NCBI RefSeq assembly: GCF_009909235.1 | Contig: NZ_JAAAPO010000006.1 | Span: forward strand, 62,001 to 126,000 | Source of the DNA: Novosphingobium ovatum | GTDB taxonomy: Bacteria; Pseudomonadota; Alphaproteobacteria; Sphingomonadales; Sphingomonadaceae | Direction: 5' to 3' | Length of the DNA: 64,000 nucleotides | Shown: piece by piece, positions 54,074 to 62,980 of the stretch | How positions within the stretch are numbered: position 1 is the stretch's first letter | Layout: every line of letters begins with the position of its first letter | The notes under the pieces: model-generated | Database searches by the model: none | What the model was told of the DNA's origin: nothing | Seen by the model: the letters and a program-made list of their open reading frames with translations, nothing else | Translations under genes and position numbers: made by a program

Positions 54074-55052
54074 GTTGAAGGCAAGTCTGGCTGGGATCGA
54101 CATCCGCGCCGAGATCGAGCGCCTGCGCCGTGAGAAGAACGCGGTCATTCTGGCCCACTACTACCAAAAGCCGGAATTGCAGGATCTGGCCGATTTTGTC
54201 GGCGATTCGCTGGAACTCTCGCGCAAGGCGGCCGAGACGGACGCCGAGGTCATCGCATTCTGCGGCGTCAAGTTCATGGCCGAGGTGGCCAAGATCCTTT
54301 CGCCGCAAAAGACGGTGATCCTGCCCGACCTGAACGCGGGATGCAGTCTGGAGGATGCCTGCCCCCCGGCCAAGTTCAAGGCTTTCCGCGAAGCCCATCC
54401 CGACCACATCGCGCTGACCTATATCAACTGCTCGACCGAGGTGAAGGCATTGTCCGACATCATCGTCACCAGCAGCAGCGCGGAAAAGATTCTGGCCCAG
54501 ATCCCGCGCGACCAGAAGATCATCTTTGGCCCCGACCGCCATCTGGGCGGCTATCTCTCGCGCAAGTTTGACCGCGAGATGTTGCTGTGGCCGGGCGTGT
54601 GCATCGTGCACGAGGCGTTCAGCGAAACCGAGCTGTTGAAGCTGAAAGCCCAGCACCCCGGCGCCCCCATCGCCGCGCATCCCGAATGCCCGCCCACCAT
54701 CGTCGATCACGCCGACTATGTGGGCTCCACCAGCGGCATCCTGAACTATGCCAAGGGGATGGACGCCGACACGCTGATCGTCGCGACCGAACCGCACATC
54801 ATCCACCAGATGCAACTGGCCATCCCGAACAAGACCTTCATTGGCGCGCCGGGGGCGGACGGCAACTGCAACTGCAACATCTGCCCGTACATGGCGCTCA
54901 ACACGCTGGAAAAGCTGTATATCAGCCTGCGTGACCTCTCGCCCCGGATCGAGATCGAGGAAAGCCTGCGGCTGGAGGCCAAGAAGAGCCTGGACCGCAT
55001 GCTGGACATGGCCAGCGGCACGGTTGGTCAGGGCGATCTGGGCGCGCGCTAA
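54066..55052 (+). CDS. nadA: quinolinate synthase A
   Basis: 328 residues. NadA signatures: VILAHYYQKPELQDLADFVGDSLELSRKA, the cluster Cys residues in DLNAGCSLEDACPP and CNCNICPYMALNTLEKLY, and YINCSTEVKALSDIIVTSS. It condenses iminoaspartate with dihydroxyacetone phosphate into quinolinate, using a 4Fe-4S cluster, for NAD synthesis. No nadB or nadC is adjacent. It overlaps the upstream hydrolase by 8 bp. Confidence 0.98.
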   Translation: MSELKASLAGIDIRAEIERLRREKNAVILAHYYQKPELQDLADFVGDSLELSRKAAETDAEVIAFCGVKFMAEVAKILSPQKTVILPDLNAGCSLEDACPPAKFKAFREAHPDHIALTYINCSTEVKALSDIIVTSSSAEKILAQIPRDQKIIFGPDRHLGGYLSRKFDREMLLWPGVCIVHEAFSETELLKLKAQHPGAPIAAHPECPPTIVDHADYVGSTSGILNYAKGMDADTLIVATEPHIIHQMQLAIPNKTFIGAPGADGNCNCNICPYMALNTLEKLYISLRDLSPRIEIEESLRLEAKKSLDRMLDMASGTVGQGDLGAR

Positions 55053-55077
55053 GCGCCCAGCCGCGCCAAAACGCAAA

Positions 55078-55114
55078 ACGGCTGACCGAGTGGGTCGCAC
55101 CCTCGGCCAGCCGT
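55078..55114. terminator. stem-loop between nadA and terC
   Basis: ACGGCTG-A-CCGAG and CTCGG-C-CAGCCGT form a 13-bp stem with one mismatch and an 11-nt loop, between converging genes. There is no T-run; a bidirectional terminator is likely. Confidence 0.5.
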
Positions 55115-55156
55115 CCTGCAACCGCCACTCGGCGGATTAGAGATCAGGCAAGCTGA

Positions 55157-56143
55157 TCAAACACGGGCGGGCGCGCCCTGCGGCCCGGTCTTCCACAAGG
55201 AATAGACCACGCCGCCCGCAATCAGACCAAGGGTCACGCCCAGGCTAAGCAGCGGCGGAAATTTGGCGCCGCCCAGCAGGAAATCGGCCACCAGAATCTT
55301 CGACCCGATAAACACCAGCACCAGCGCCAGAGCGTATTTCAGATAGTGGAAGCGGTGCACCATCGCCGACAGCGCGAAATACAGCGCCCGCAGGCCCAGA
55401 ATGGCCATGATGTTTGACGTGTAGATCACAAAGGTATCGGTGGTGATGGCAAAGATCGCCGGGACCGAATCCACCGCGAACACCGCGTCGGCCAGATTGA
55501 TTACCACCAGCGCCAGAAACAGCGGCGTTGCCGCCCAGACCAGCTTGCCGGTGGCGCCATCGGGCACCTTCACGAAAAAGCGCTGTCCGTGCAACTGGTC
55601 CGTCACCCGCATCCGCGCCGACAACCAGCGCACCACGGGGTTCTTGCCAATGTCGGGATCGCTGTCCTTGACGAACAGCATCTTGATGCCCGTCGCGATC
55701 AGGAAAGCGGCGAACAGGTAAAGCACCCAATGCGCATGGGCGACAATCGCCGCACCGCCCGCGATCATGATGCCGCGCAGCACGATCACCGCAATGATGC
55801 CCCACACCAGCGCGCGATACTGAAACCGCGCGGGGATGGCGAAAAAGCCAAAGATCATCGCAATGACAAAGACATTGTCGATCGAGAGCGCCTTTTCGAT
55901 GAAGAAGCCGGTGAAATAGGCCATGCCCGCCCCATCGCCCTTGGCCCACCAGACCCAGACGCCGAACAGCATCGCGATGCCGATGTAAAACGCCGAAAGC
56001 CGCAGCGAGCGGCCCATATCCATTTCTTTGTTGCCGGCCGACAGCACGCCCAGATCAAAGGCGGTGAGCACCACCACCAACAGGGCAAATCCCGCCCATA
56101 ACCAGATCGGCGTATCGAGCCACAGGCTGTTGAAGAAGTCCAT
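55157..56143 (-). CDS. TerC-family membrane protein (Alx-like)
   Basis: 328 residues with about nine hydrophobic spans. The family motif FTGFFIEKALSIDNVFVIAMIF and the later FAVDSVPAIFAITTDTFVIYTSN are conserved, with acidic residues inside the membrane. TerC/Alx proteins are linked to manganese export and metal loading of exported proteins. Many are controlled by yybP-ykoY manganese riboswitches; I looked in the 150 bp upstream and did not find a convincing one. Confidence 0.93.
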   Translation of the reverse strand: MDFFNSLWLDTPIWLWAGFALLVVVLTAFDLGVLSAGNKEMDMGRSLRLSAFYIGIAMLFGVWVWWAKGDGAGMAYFTGFFIEKALSIDNVFVIAMIFGFFAIPARFQYRALVWGIIAVIVLRGIMIAGGAAIVAHAHWVLYLFAAFLIATGIKMLFVKDSDPDIGKNPVVRWLSARMRVTDQLHGQRFFVKVPDGATGKLVWAATPLFLALVVINLADAVFAVDSVPAIFAITTDTFVIYTSNIMAILGLRALYFALSAMVHRFHYLKYALALVLVFIGSKILVADFLLGGAKFPPLLSLGVTLGLIAGGVVYSLWKTGPQGAPARV

Positions 56144-56302
56144 GTCGGATCATCCCGATTGAAAGGCCCGATGAATTGGCCTTTGAAAAAGGCATGGCCC
56201 CGGCGCTGGTTGGGGGTATGGCCGAGGGGGCGTCGGCAGCAACCGGAGCCATGCAGGGGCCGCCGGGGGGTGTTCCGGCGGCTCAGGTGAAGGGTCGGGC
56301 GA

Positions 56303-56485
56303 TCAGGCCATCTGCGTGCGGCGACGCGCCGGCGTCAGGCGCGCCAGCCGGTCCTTGATCGCCAGCTTCAGCTTCTTCAGCCGGGCGATCTCGAACGGGT
56401 CGGCAAAGCGGCGCAGGCGGGCAAGGCGCAAGGCCTCGTCCAGCTTCTGGTGGCGGCGCAGCATGGCGAAATAACGGTCAGACAT
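56303..56485 (-). CDS. YdcH/DUF465 small protein
   Basis: 60 residues from the ATG at 56485 (MSDRYFAMLRRHQKLDEALRLARLR ... EIARLKKLKLAIKDRL), preceded by AAAGGGA. The LKKLKLxxKDRL signature is clear. It is the third DUF465 gene here, upstream of terC with the opposite end facing it. Confidence 0.85.
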   Translation of the reverse strand: MSDRYFAMLRRHQKLDEALRLARLRRFADPFEIARLKKLKLAIKDRLARLTPARRRTQMA

Positions 56486-56754
56486 ATACGGTCCCTTTCG
56501 AACAAGGAGGTGGTTCGATCGGAGGCGCCGATGCCCGGTTTGGGGATGTTGGGAGGGAAGACAACACCCGGACCCAGACATCGGCACATCCGATGCGGTC
56601 CGACATCACGAGGTGGATGGCATTGCTGCCTGCTCCACCGCGCCAGAGGGGCCCGGTCCGCGAAGACGTAAATACGAGCGATTCGCTCCACTTTCAATAG
56701 CCCTTAGGTGCAGTCCATCGCATTTGGCCATCCATTCACCGCAGCCAGACACGC
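56486..56754. other. 270-bp stretch without a gene
   Basis: Lies between the DUF465 gene and the terminator hairpin of the lipoprotein gene. It must hold the DUF465 promoter. No further structure seen. Confidence 0.35.
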
Positions 56755-56790
56755 AAAAACCGGCCCCAGACCATGTCCAGCGCCGGTTTT
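56755..56790 (-). terminator. intrinsic terminator of the lipoprotein/lipB operon
   Basis: On the minus strand AAAACCGGC and GCCGGTTTT flank a 17-nt loop and a T-run follows, 20 bp past the lipoprotein stop. It could also work in the other direction. Confidence 0.6.
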
Positions 56791-56810
56791 AAGCTGTTTT
56801 TACGCGTTTT

Positions 56811-57134
56811 TCAGTCGATCTTGATCGATGGCTTGGCCGTTGTGTCATCGGCCGCGGAGGCCGGGGCGGCATCCCCTGTCGCGCCATCATCGGCCGCGCT
56901 CTCGGCGGCGGCTGCACCTGAATGCACCACCCGCGGCGCCAACGGCGGCTGCGAACTGGTCGCCTCATAGGGCAGCATCGCGTCGGAAATCGATCCCGAC
57001 AACACCTGCCCGCTGGCCGAACGCTGGTCATCCTGCCGCGCGTCCTTTTTCGCGCCACATGCCGCCAGAACCGCGCACAGCGCCACCGCCATGCCTGCCA
57101 CCACCGCTTTTTGCCCGATCCGCATCTGTCTCAC
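56811..57134 (-). CDS. small lipoprotein of unknown function
   Basis: 107 residues from a GTG at 57134 that overlaps the lipB stop by 4 bp, with an ATG at 57125 as alternative. A signal peptide [20 protein letters not shown] contains the lipobox LAAC, so Cys is lipidated after cleavage. The mature part is Ala/Ser/Asp-rich without recognisable domain ([19 protein letters not shown]). Probably outer membrane or periplasm facing. Confidence 0.8.
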   Translation of the reverse strand: MRQMRIGQKAVVAGMAVALCAVLAACGAKKDARQDDQRSASGQVLSGSISDAMLPYEATSSQPPLAPRVVHSGAAAAESAADDGATGDAAPASAADDTTAKPSIKID

Positions 57135-57847
57135 TCACCTGCCCGGGGCGTCGGGCATGGCTGTGCCAGCCGCGCCAGAAAATCGCCCATCCGCGCCACC
57201 AGCGCCCTGTCCCATTGTTCGGCACTGACCGCAAGCCCCAGTCGCGTCAGGCTGGTCACGCCCTTTTCAGCGATGCCGCAGGGCACGATGCCGCCAAAAT
57301 GCGACAGATCCGGGTTCAGGTTGACCGAAAAGCCATGCATCGTCACCCAGCGCCGGATACGCACGCCGATTGCGCCGATCTTGGCCTCGGCGCCGTCGAT
57401 ATCGCGGGTCCAGATGCCCACGCCCGCCTCTGACCGCCAGCTTTCCACGCCAAAATCGCCCAGCGTGTCGATCACCCAGCCTTCCAGCGCATGGACAAAG
57501 CCGCGCACGTCACGCGCGCGCTGTTTCAGGTCGATCATGACATAACCAATACGCTGGCCCGGCCCGTGATAGGTATGTTTGCCCCCGCGCCCGGCGGGCA
57601 CGATGTCAAACTGGGGGTTGCGCAGATCATCCAGACTGGCGCTGGTCCCGGCGGTATAGACCGGGGGATGCTCCAGCAACCACACCAGATCGCGCGCGCG
57701 CGCCTCGCCAATGGCGGTGTTGCGCGCCTCCATCGCGGCCAATGCCTGCGCATAGGGCACCAGCCCCGCCTCGCACACCACATCCACGCCATCGGGCGCG
57801 GCCAAGCCCTGCCACAGGGCGCTGCCGGAAACAGAGGTCAATCGCAT
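57131..57847 (-). CDS. lipB: octanoyltransferase (lipoyl(octanoyl) transferase)
   Basis: 238 residues from the ATG at 57847; upstream residues do not fit. LipB marks: [33 protein letters not shown], and the catalytic Lys and Cys in [19 protein letters not shown] and GGIVPCGI. It moves octanoyl from acyl-carrier protein to lipoyl domains of dehydrogenase complexes. LipA is not nearby. The lipoprotein gene overlaps its stop. Confidence 0.96.
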   Translation of the reverse strand: MRLTSVSGSALWQGLAAPDGVDVVCEAGLVPYAQALAAMEARNTAIGEARARDLVWLLEHPPVYTAGTSASLDDLRNPQFDIVPAGRGGKHTYHGPGQRIGYVMIDLKQRARDVRGFVHALEGWVIDTLGDFGVESWRSEAGVGIWTRDIDGAEAKIGAIGVRIRRWVTMHGFSVNLNPDLSHFGGIVPCGIAEKGVTSLTRLGLAVSAEQWDRALVARMGDFLARLAQPCPTPRAGE

Positions 57848-58004
57848 CGCTGATGCCTGCGTCAGATCGCGCGCCAAGGCAAGAGGGGGCAGGCCCGTGA
57901 TTACCGCAAGCGGCCGGTTGAAACATCGCACCACCGGGCGCATAGGGCAATCAGGACATGCGCCCGCGCATCCCCACCCGCCACAGGCGCAAGCAAGGAC
58001 AGGC

Positions 58005-58838
58005 ATGAAAATCGACACGAATCTGGCATGGCAACGCGTTTCGCGCAGCGTATCGGCCAATCTGGCGCTGGCTTTGCCGCTGGCGGGGGTGTTCAGCCTG
58101 CTGCCCGCGCTGGCGGTGCTGTTCTTTGTGCCGCAGCCATTGATGGAAGGCGATATCAAAATGAACGAGGTGGTGGCCGCGATGCGCCACTATGTCGACA
58201 CCTATCGCCCGTGGCTGCCGCTGATCTTTGGCGCGCAACTGGCGCAATTCGCGCTACAGGCGGCCGGATCGCTGGCGCTGGTGGCGCTGTTTGCCGACCG
58301 CGCGCTGCCCACGGTGGGTGATGCGATCAGCATCGCGCTGCGCCGTGTCCTGCCCTATCTGGCGGCCGAGTTCCTGTTCACCACACTGATCGCCGCCATC
58401 GCCTTGACGCTGCTGGGCGCGGCGGCGGCCAGCGACAGCCTGCCGCTGTTGATCATCACGGGCCTGGGGCTGGCGGTGGTGGTGTGCTATGTCGTGCTGC
58501 GCCTGTTGCTGTTGGCCCCGGTGATGGTGATCGAGCGCCAGACCAACCCCGCTCGCGCCCTGACCCGCAGTTGGCAACTGACGCGCGGCCAGGTGGGGCC
58601 GATGCTGTTGGTGGCGGCGCTGATGACGCTGTTGCAGGCGGTGGTGGCCCAGGCCTGTGGGCTGGTAGCGGGCGCACTGGTGGCTTTGGTGGCCGATGCT
58701 GCGGCCGGGCGGATGGCAAATATGGCGGTGATAGTGGTGGTGGCCAGCGGCTTTGCCATCTACATGGCCGCCTTTGTCGCCGAATTCCACCGCCAGTTGA
58801 CCGCCCCCGAGCGCCACAGCGCCAGCCCCTTTGCGTAA
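58005..58838 (+). CDS. polytopic membrane protein, glycerophosphodiester-phosphodiesterase-membrane-domain-like
   Basis: 277 residues from the ATG at 58005, with AAGGAC 6 nt upstream. About six hydrophobic spans ([42 protein letters not shown], and others). LARSW-like [12 protein letters not shown] together with the spans resembles the membrane domain of the GdpP/YciC-like families. No catalytic motif. Function unknown. A strong terminator follows. Confidence 0.75.
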   Translation: MKIDTNLAWQRVSRSVSANLALALPLAGVFSLLPALAVLFFVPQPLMEGDIKMNEVVAAMRHYVDTYRPWLPLIFGAQLAQFALQAAGSLALVALFADRALPTVGDAISIALRRVLPYLAAEFLFTTLIAAIALTLLGAAAASDSLPLLIITGLGLAVVVCYVVLRLLLLAPVMVIERQTNPARALTRSWQLTRGQVGPMLLVAALMTLLQAVVAQACGLVAGALVALVADAAAGRMANMAVIVVVASGFAIYMAAFVAEFHRQLTAPERHSASPFA

Positions 58839-58852
58839 ACGGGGCGGCATGC

Positions 58853-58888
58853 AAAAGGGGCGCTGTGGTCCTCCCACAGCGCCCCTTT
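58853..58888. terminator. strong bidirectional terminator
   Basis: AAAGGGGCGCTGTGG and CCACAGCGCCCCTTT form a perfect 15-bp stem with a 5-nt loop between the converging membrane-protein and methyltransferase genes; A and T tracts flank it on both sides. Confidence 0.85.
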
Positions 58889-58909
58889 GTGTTACCGGCC
58901 GATCAGGCC

Positions 58910-59542
58910 TTACGCCTCTTCGTCCTTCCAGCCCCAGAAGATGAAGCAGGGGGGCACGTTGATCCACTCCAGCCCCTTGTCGATGCGCTTGAAGAACTGC
59001 GCCATGAAATCGCCCGCGCGCGGGGTGAACTGATAGACCAGAAACGCCCCTCCCTTGCGCAGCACGCGATGGGTAGCGCTGGCAATCGCCGGGCCAACAC
59101 CGGGCGGCAGGGTGGAAAACGGCAGGCCCGACAAAACATAGTCCGCCTTTTCATGGCCATGGGCGCGCACGATCTCCTCGACATCGGCGGCCGACCCGTT
59201 GACCGCGACAAAGCGGCTGTCGGTAATCGTGCGCTTGAGATAGTCGATGAACAGCGGGTTGGTGTCGATCACGATCAGCATCGCATCGCGCCGCAACCGG
59301 TCCAGCACCGGCTGACAGAAGGTGCCCACACCCGGCCCATATTCCACGAAAAGCTTGGTATTGTCCCAGTCGACCGGGCCCAGCACCTTGGCGATTGTCT
59401 GGCGCGAGGACGGCACGATCGAGCCGACCATCACCGGATTCTTCAGGAAGCCTTCGACAAACACGCCCCACGGTCCCATCGCCCGGCGGATGCGGCTCTT
59501 GATCTTGGACAGCGGGGCCGCACTGGCCATTTCCGTAGTCAT
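58910..59542 (-). CDS. class I SAM-dependent methyltransferase, PmtA-like (phospholipid N-methyltransferase)
   Basis: 210 residues. The SAM-binding motif FVEYGPGVGTF at about residue 65 and IDTNPLFIDYL for motif II are clear; FVEGFLKNPVMVGSIVPSS and GLPFSTLPPGV are typical of PmtA/KsgA-like phosphatidylethanolamine methyltransferases. It would methylate phosphatidylethanolamine toward phosphatidylcholine, at the membrane face. Also compatible with a rRNA-type methyltransferase, so the substrate is tentative. Confidence 0.8.
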   Translation of the reverse strand: MTTEMASAAPLSKIKSRIRRAMGPWGVFVEGFLKNPVMVGSIVPSSRQTIAKVLGPVDWDNTKLFVEYGPGVGTFCQPVLDRLRRDAMLIVIDTNPLFIDYLKRTITDSRFVAVNGSAADVEEIVRAHGHEKADYVLSGLPFSTLPPGVGPAIASATHRVLRKGGAFLVYQFTPRAGDFMAQFFKRIDKGLEWINVPPCFIFWGWKDEEA

Positions 59543-59705
59543 ATTACCGAATATTCCCCTGGGCGTGGATGACTGTCACGATTGGTTCGCAAAACTGCAA
59601 CCAAATGGCAAGGCTGGTTGACGGTGCGCATGGCCGATTACGGCACAGTCCGGCGGTTCAGGCTGCGTTTTTCCACATATCGCTTTGCGGCTTACCGCGC
59701 GCCAA

Positions 59706-60050
59706 TCACAGGATTTGCGCCACCAGTTCCTGCGGTCGGCACAGGCGCACGCCCTTGTCGGTCTCGACCAAAGGCCGCTCGATCAGGCGGGGATCGGCGG
59801 CCATCGCGGCCAGCACGGTGGCGTCATCGGCGTCCGGCAGACCGCGCTCGACCGCATCGGTGCCGCGCAGGCGCAGGCCCTGTTGCGGCGTCATCCCCGC
59901 GTCGCGGTACAACTGCGCCAGCTTGTCGGCGCTGGGGGCGGTTTTCAGATATTCCACCACGCTCACCTCGACGCCGGGGGTTTCCTCCAGAATCGCCAGC
60001 GTCTTGCGCGACGTGCCGCAGGCCGGATTGTGCCAGATGGTTGCCTTCAT
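59706..60050 (-). CDS. ArsC-family thiol-dependent reductase
   Basis: 114 residues from the ATG at 60050 (MKATIWHNPACGTSRKTLAIL). The CGTS active-site Cys and the Arg-containing LRLRGTDAVERGL region match the glutaredoxin-coupled ArsC/Spx/YffB fold. Arg residues in LIERPLVETDKGVRLCRP are the usual oxyanion ligands. Arsenate reduction is possible, but no ars genes are nearby, and it forms a unit with a 2Fe-2S protein, so the substrate is open. Confidence 0.87.
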   Translation of the reverse strand: MKATIWHNPACGTSRKTLAILEETPGVEVSVVEYLKTAPSADKLAQLYRDAGMTPQQGLRLRGTDAVERGLPDADDATVLAAMAADPRLIERPLVETDKGVRLCRPQELVAQIL

Positions 60051-60054
60051 GAAA

Positions 60055-60606
60055 TCAGTCCTTGGTTTGGGGTGGGCGGCGCAAGGCGGGCACGGCCTGC
60101 GCCGCCTGCGCCGGAGAAATGCCGGGCGCGGGGGCCGCCGCCACGCTCTCCTGCCCACGCAGCGCGCGGCCCGCGCGCACCACAGCCCGCACCAGCCGGG
60201 GATAGACGCCGCAACGGCACAGGTTGGTGATGCCGACCTTGATCTCGGCCTCGGTCGGGTTGGGGTTGGCGGCCAACAGGCCCGCCGCCGCCATGACGAT
60301 GCCCGGCGTGCAAAACCCGCACTGGATCGCCTGCTCGGCCACCATCGCCTGTTGCACCGGATGCGACCGGTCGCGGCTCAACCCCTCGATGGTGGTGACA
60401 GAGCGCCCCTCGGCCTGGGCCAGAGTCACCTGACAGGACCGCATCGCCTGCCCATCCAGCAACACCGTGCAGGCCCCGCAATCGCCCACGCCGCAGCCAT
60501 ATTTGGTGCCGGTCAGATTGGCCACCTCACGCAGGCCCCACAACAGGGGCATCTGCGGATCGGCGCGCATCTCCAGCGGTTGGCCATTGACAATCAGACT
60601 AGGCAT
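60055..60606 (-). CDS. 2Fe-2S protein, small subunit of a molybdenum hydroxylase type
   Basis: 183 residues from the ATG at 60606. Eight cysteines form the two clusters: CGVGDCGACTVLLDGQAMRSC and CGFCTPGIVMAA ... CRCGVYPRLV, the pattern of isoquinoline/CO/xanthine-dehydrogenase small subunits. The C-terminal 30 residues are Ala/Pro-rich (a tail beyond the usual end). No molybdopterin large subunit or FAD subunit is next to it; the neighbours are an ArsC-like gene 4 bp away and a TonB receptor. It would deliver electrons for a hydroxylation. Confidence 0.9.
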   Translation of the reverse strand: MPSLIVNGQPLEMRADPQMPLLWGLREVANLTGTKYGCGVGDCGACTVLLDGQAMRSCQVTLAQAEGRSVTTIEGLSRDRSHPVQQAMVAEQAIQCGFCTPGIVMAAAGLLAANPNPTEAEIKVGITNLCRCGVYPRLVRAVVRAGRALRGQESVAAAPAPGISPAQAAQAVPALRRPPQTKD

Positions 60607-60657
60607 AAGCCCTGTCTTGCCCGCAGCCGCGCCCGACCGCAAGGGGCCAGCCACCGC

Positions 60658-62781
60658 TTATAGCCCGATACGCACCCCCGCCCAGACCGTGCGCGGCGCG
60701 GCCAGATCGATGCTGTTGGGCTGCCCTGGCACAGGCTGGCTGCGGGTGATGACGGCAACATCGGCCAGATTTTCCCCGCGCAGGATCAGGCTGACCCCGG
60801 CGCGCACCGGCACCTGCACATAGGCGCCGATGGTGGTGGCCGATGGCATCAGGCTGACCTGCTGGTCATCCTCGTACTGGCTGCCGACATGGCGCAGGAT
60901 CACCGCCCCGCGCAGCCCTTCGCGCGGTTGCCAGCCCAGCGTCAGGCTGGCGGCCACCTTGGGCGTCTGGGCCGGGCGCATGCCGTTCAGCCCCACCGCC
61001 GCGCCGCTGGCCCGCACCACCGCATCGCTCAGCGCCAGCGATCCGTCCAGCGTGACCTTGCCCGCCTTCACCCCCGCCTCGATCTCCAGCCCACGGGCGC
61101 GGATGGCGTCAACATTCTGGCGCAGGCGGGTGATGGTCGTCAGCGTTTGCGCGGTGGTGACATTGGCGATGGCGTGCGCCACGCGGTTGTCAAACGCCGT
61201 CACCGACAGGCGCAGCGCCTCGGCCGGGCGCCATTCCACCCCCGCCTCTGCCCCGCGCAGCAATTCATTGCCCAGCGCGGGATTGGCGTTCGTCACGGTC
61301 GACACGCCCGATGCCGTCAGGGTGAAACTGCGGTACAGCTCATTCACGGTGGGCTGACGCAGGCCGGTATAGGCCGAGGCGATCACCGCCAGCCGCCCCG
61401 TCACCTGCCAGCGCAATCCGCCGCGCCCCGTCACCGCCCAATCGGCGCGATCGGGGTGGTTCAGCGCCACGGTCACCACGCCCGCCGGGCTGGCGGTGGT
61501 GTTATAACCGCCGCTGATCGACCAACGATCAGCCCGCACCGCGCCCGTCAGCGTCACAGCGCCATTCAGGAAGGCGGGCGTCCAGGCTTCCTCGGCGTAC
61601 AGGCCCAGATCGCCGCTGCGCCCGCCCGCCGTGCGATAGGCGGTCACCGCGCCGGTGCTGGCGTTATACCCCACCTCTGACAAGTCGCCCTGTGCGTGGC
61701 GCCAATCCGCGCCCAACCGCAACAGGTGATCGCCCCCCAGCGGCGGACGCACTTCCGCCTTTGCCCCGATGCCTGTGGAGGGCGTGCTGCGCTGGTCCAC
61801 CGTCGGGCGATAGGTGCCCGACGAGATGGTGATGTTCGAAAACCCCCGGTCCTGCACATAGGCCAGCAGGTCAAACCCCCAGCGCCCCCGCCCGATCACC
61901 CGGATCGAGGCATCCTCCCCGCGCGAGATACTGTTCGCCCCGGCAAAGCGCAGGGTGCGATGGTCGCCAAACGCCATGACGCGCGCCTGCAATTCGACAT
62001 CGGCGGCAATCGGCACCACGGCGCGCAGCGCCCCCGACCACCCGTCATAACGCGCCGGAACGCTGGCGGCGGCGCGCTGGCTGACAGGCGTGGTCCAAAA
62101 CCCATCGCCCCGGTCCCACCGCGCCGAAGCGGTCAGTTCGCCCCCGCCCAGCGGCGCGGCAATCCCGCCCGACAGGCTGGTTTCGCCCCGGTCATTGCCC
62201 ATGGCTTCGGCGGACAGGCGGTGGAGCACGCGGGCGGGCGCGCTTTCCATCTCGATCGTGCCGGCCACCGCGCCCGCGCCAAACGCGCCAGAGCCCCCGC
62301 CCCGCGTCACCCGGATCGCCCCCAGCCGGTCTGGCGCAATGGCCGACAGCGGGACCGAACCAAACATCGGATCGGCCATCGGCACGCCATCCAGCAGCAC
62401 CAGCGTGCGCGCCGCCGCATTCCCGCCCAGCGCGCGCAACGTCACCCCCTGCGACGAGGGATTGGCCGCGCGGCTATCCGAGCGACGAAACTGTTGAAAA
62501 CCGGCGACATTGGACAAAACGTCCTCGACCCGGCCCGACGCGGAGGCCACCAGCGCATCGCGCCCCAGAACCCGCGTGTCATAGGTGGCATTCAGCCGCA
62601 GCGCCGATTCCAGCCCGGTAACGACAATCTGCGCCGCGCTGTCCGGGGCGGCATCATCGGCGCGCGCGGCCACCGGAGCCAGCAGCCCGGCCACCATCGC
62701 CCCCGCCAGCGCCCCACGCCCCACCGCACCCAAACGCGCCTTGATGATTCCCTGCCTGCCGCCCATCCTGCTCAATCCCAT
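60658..62781 (-). CDS. TonB-dependent outer-membrane receptor
   Basis: About 707 residues from the ATG at 62781 (MGLSRMGG); the ATG at 62766 is an alternative. A signal peptide ends near VAARADDAA, followed by [10 protein letters not shown], a typical TonB-box/plug start. The plug has [31 protein letters not shown] and [19 protein letters not shown]; the C-terminal beta-barrel ends in [10 protein letters not shown], where the last aromatic-like strand is expected. The ligand, perhaps a siderophore, vitamin B12 or other complex, is not given by the sequence. It is upstream of the 2Fe-2S gene by 51 bp. Confidence 0.9.
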   Translation of the reverse strand: MGLSRMGGRQGIIKARLGAVGRGALAGAMVAGLLAPVAARADDAAPDSAAQIVVTGLESALRLNATYDTRVLGRDALVASASGRVEDVLSNVAGFQQFRRSDSRAANPSSQGVTLRALGGNAAARTLVLLDGVPMADPMFGSVPLSAIAPDRLGAIRVTRGGGSGAFGAGAVAGTIEMESAPARVLHRLSAEAMGNDRGETSLSGGIAAPLGGGELTASARWDRGDGFWTTPVSQRAAASVPARYDGWSGALRAVVPIAADVELQARVMAFGDHRTLRFAGANSISRGEDASIRVIGRGRWGFDLLAYVQDRGFSNITISSGTYRPTVDQRSTPSTGIGAKAEVRPPLGGDHLLRLGADWRHAQGDLSEVGYNASTGAVTAYRTAGGRSGDLGLYAEEAWTPAFLNGAVTLTGAVRADRWSISGGYNTTASPAGVVTVALNHPDRADWAVTGRGGLRWQVTGRLAVIASAYTGLRQPTVNELYRSFTLTASGVSTVTNANPALGNELLRGAEAGVEWRPAEALRLSVTAFDNRVAHAIANVTTAQTLTTITRLRQNVDAIRARGLEIEAGVKAGKVTLDGSLALSDAVVRASGAAVGLNGMRPAQTPKVAASLTLGWQPREGLRGAVILRHVGSQYEDDQQVSLMPSATTIGAYVQVPVRAGVSLILRGENLADVAVITRSQPVPGQPNSIDLAAPRTVWAGVRIGL

Positions 62782-62980
62782 ATGCTTTTTTCGCCCGTTA
62801 CACAGTAAGGGCAGCCATGCCGCGCCCATAGCCCGCCCCGCCACGCCTTGCAAACATCCCCCATGCCCGCGACAATTTGCCCGGCCCACGCCCCCCCTTG
62901 TCACCATACCGGCCAATGACCCTACGGGAATGCGCGTCCTTCATCGACATCGGGCAAATGGGTGTGTATGGCTGGGCGCT

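Noticed and set aside
56144..56300. yybP-ykoY manganese riboswitch upstream of terC
   Set aside because: Expected for many terC genes, but I could not find the conserved core; only a small GCCTTT/AAAGGC hairpin was seen. A covariance search would decide.
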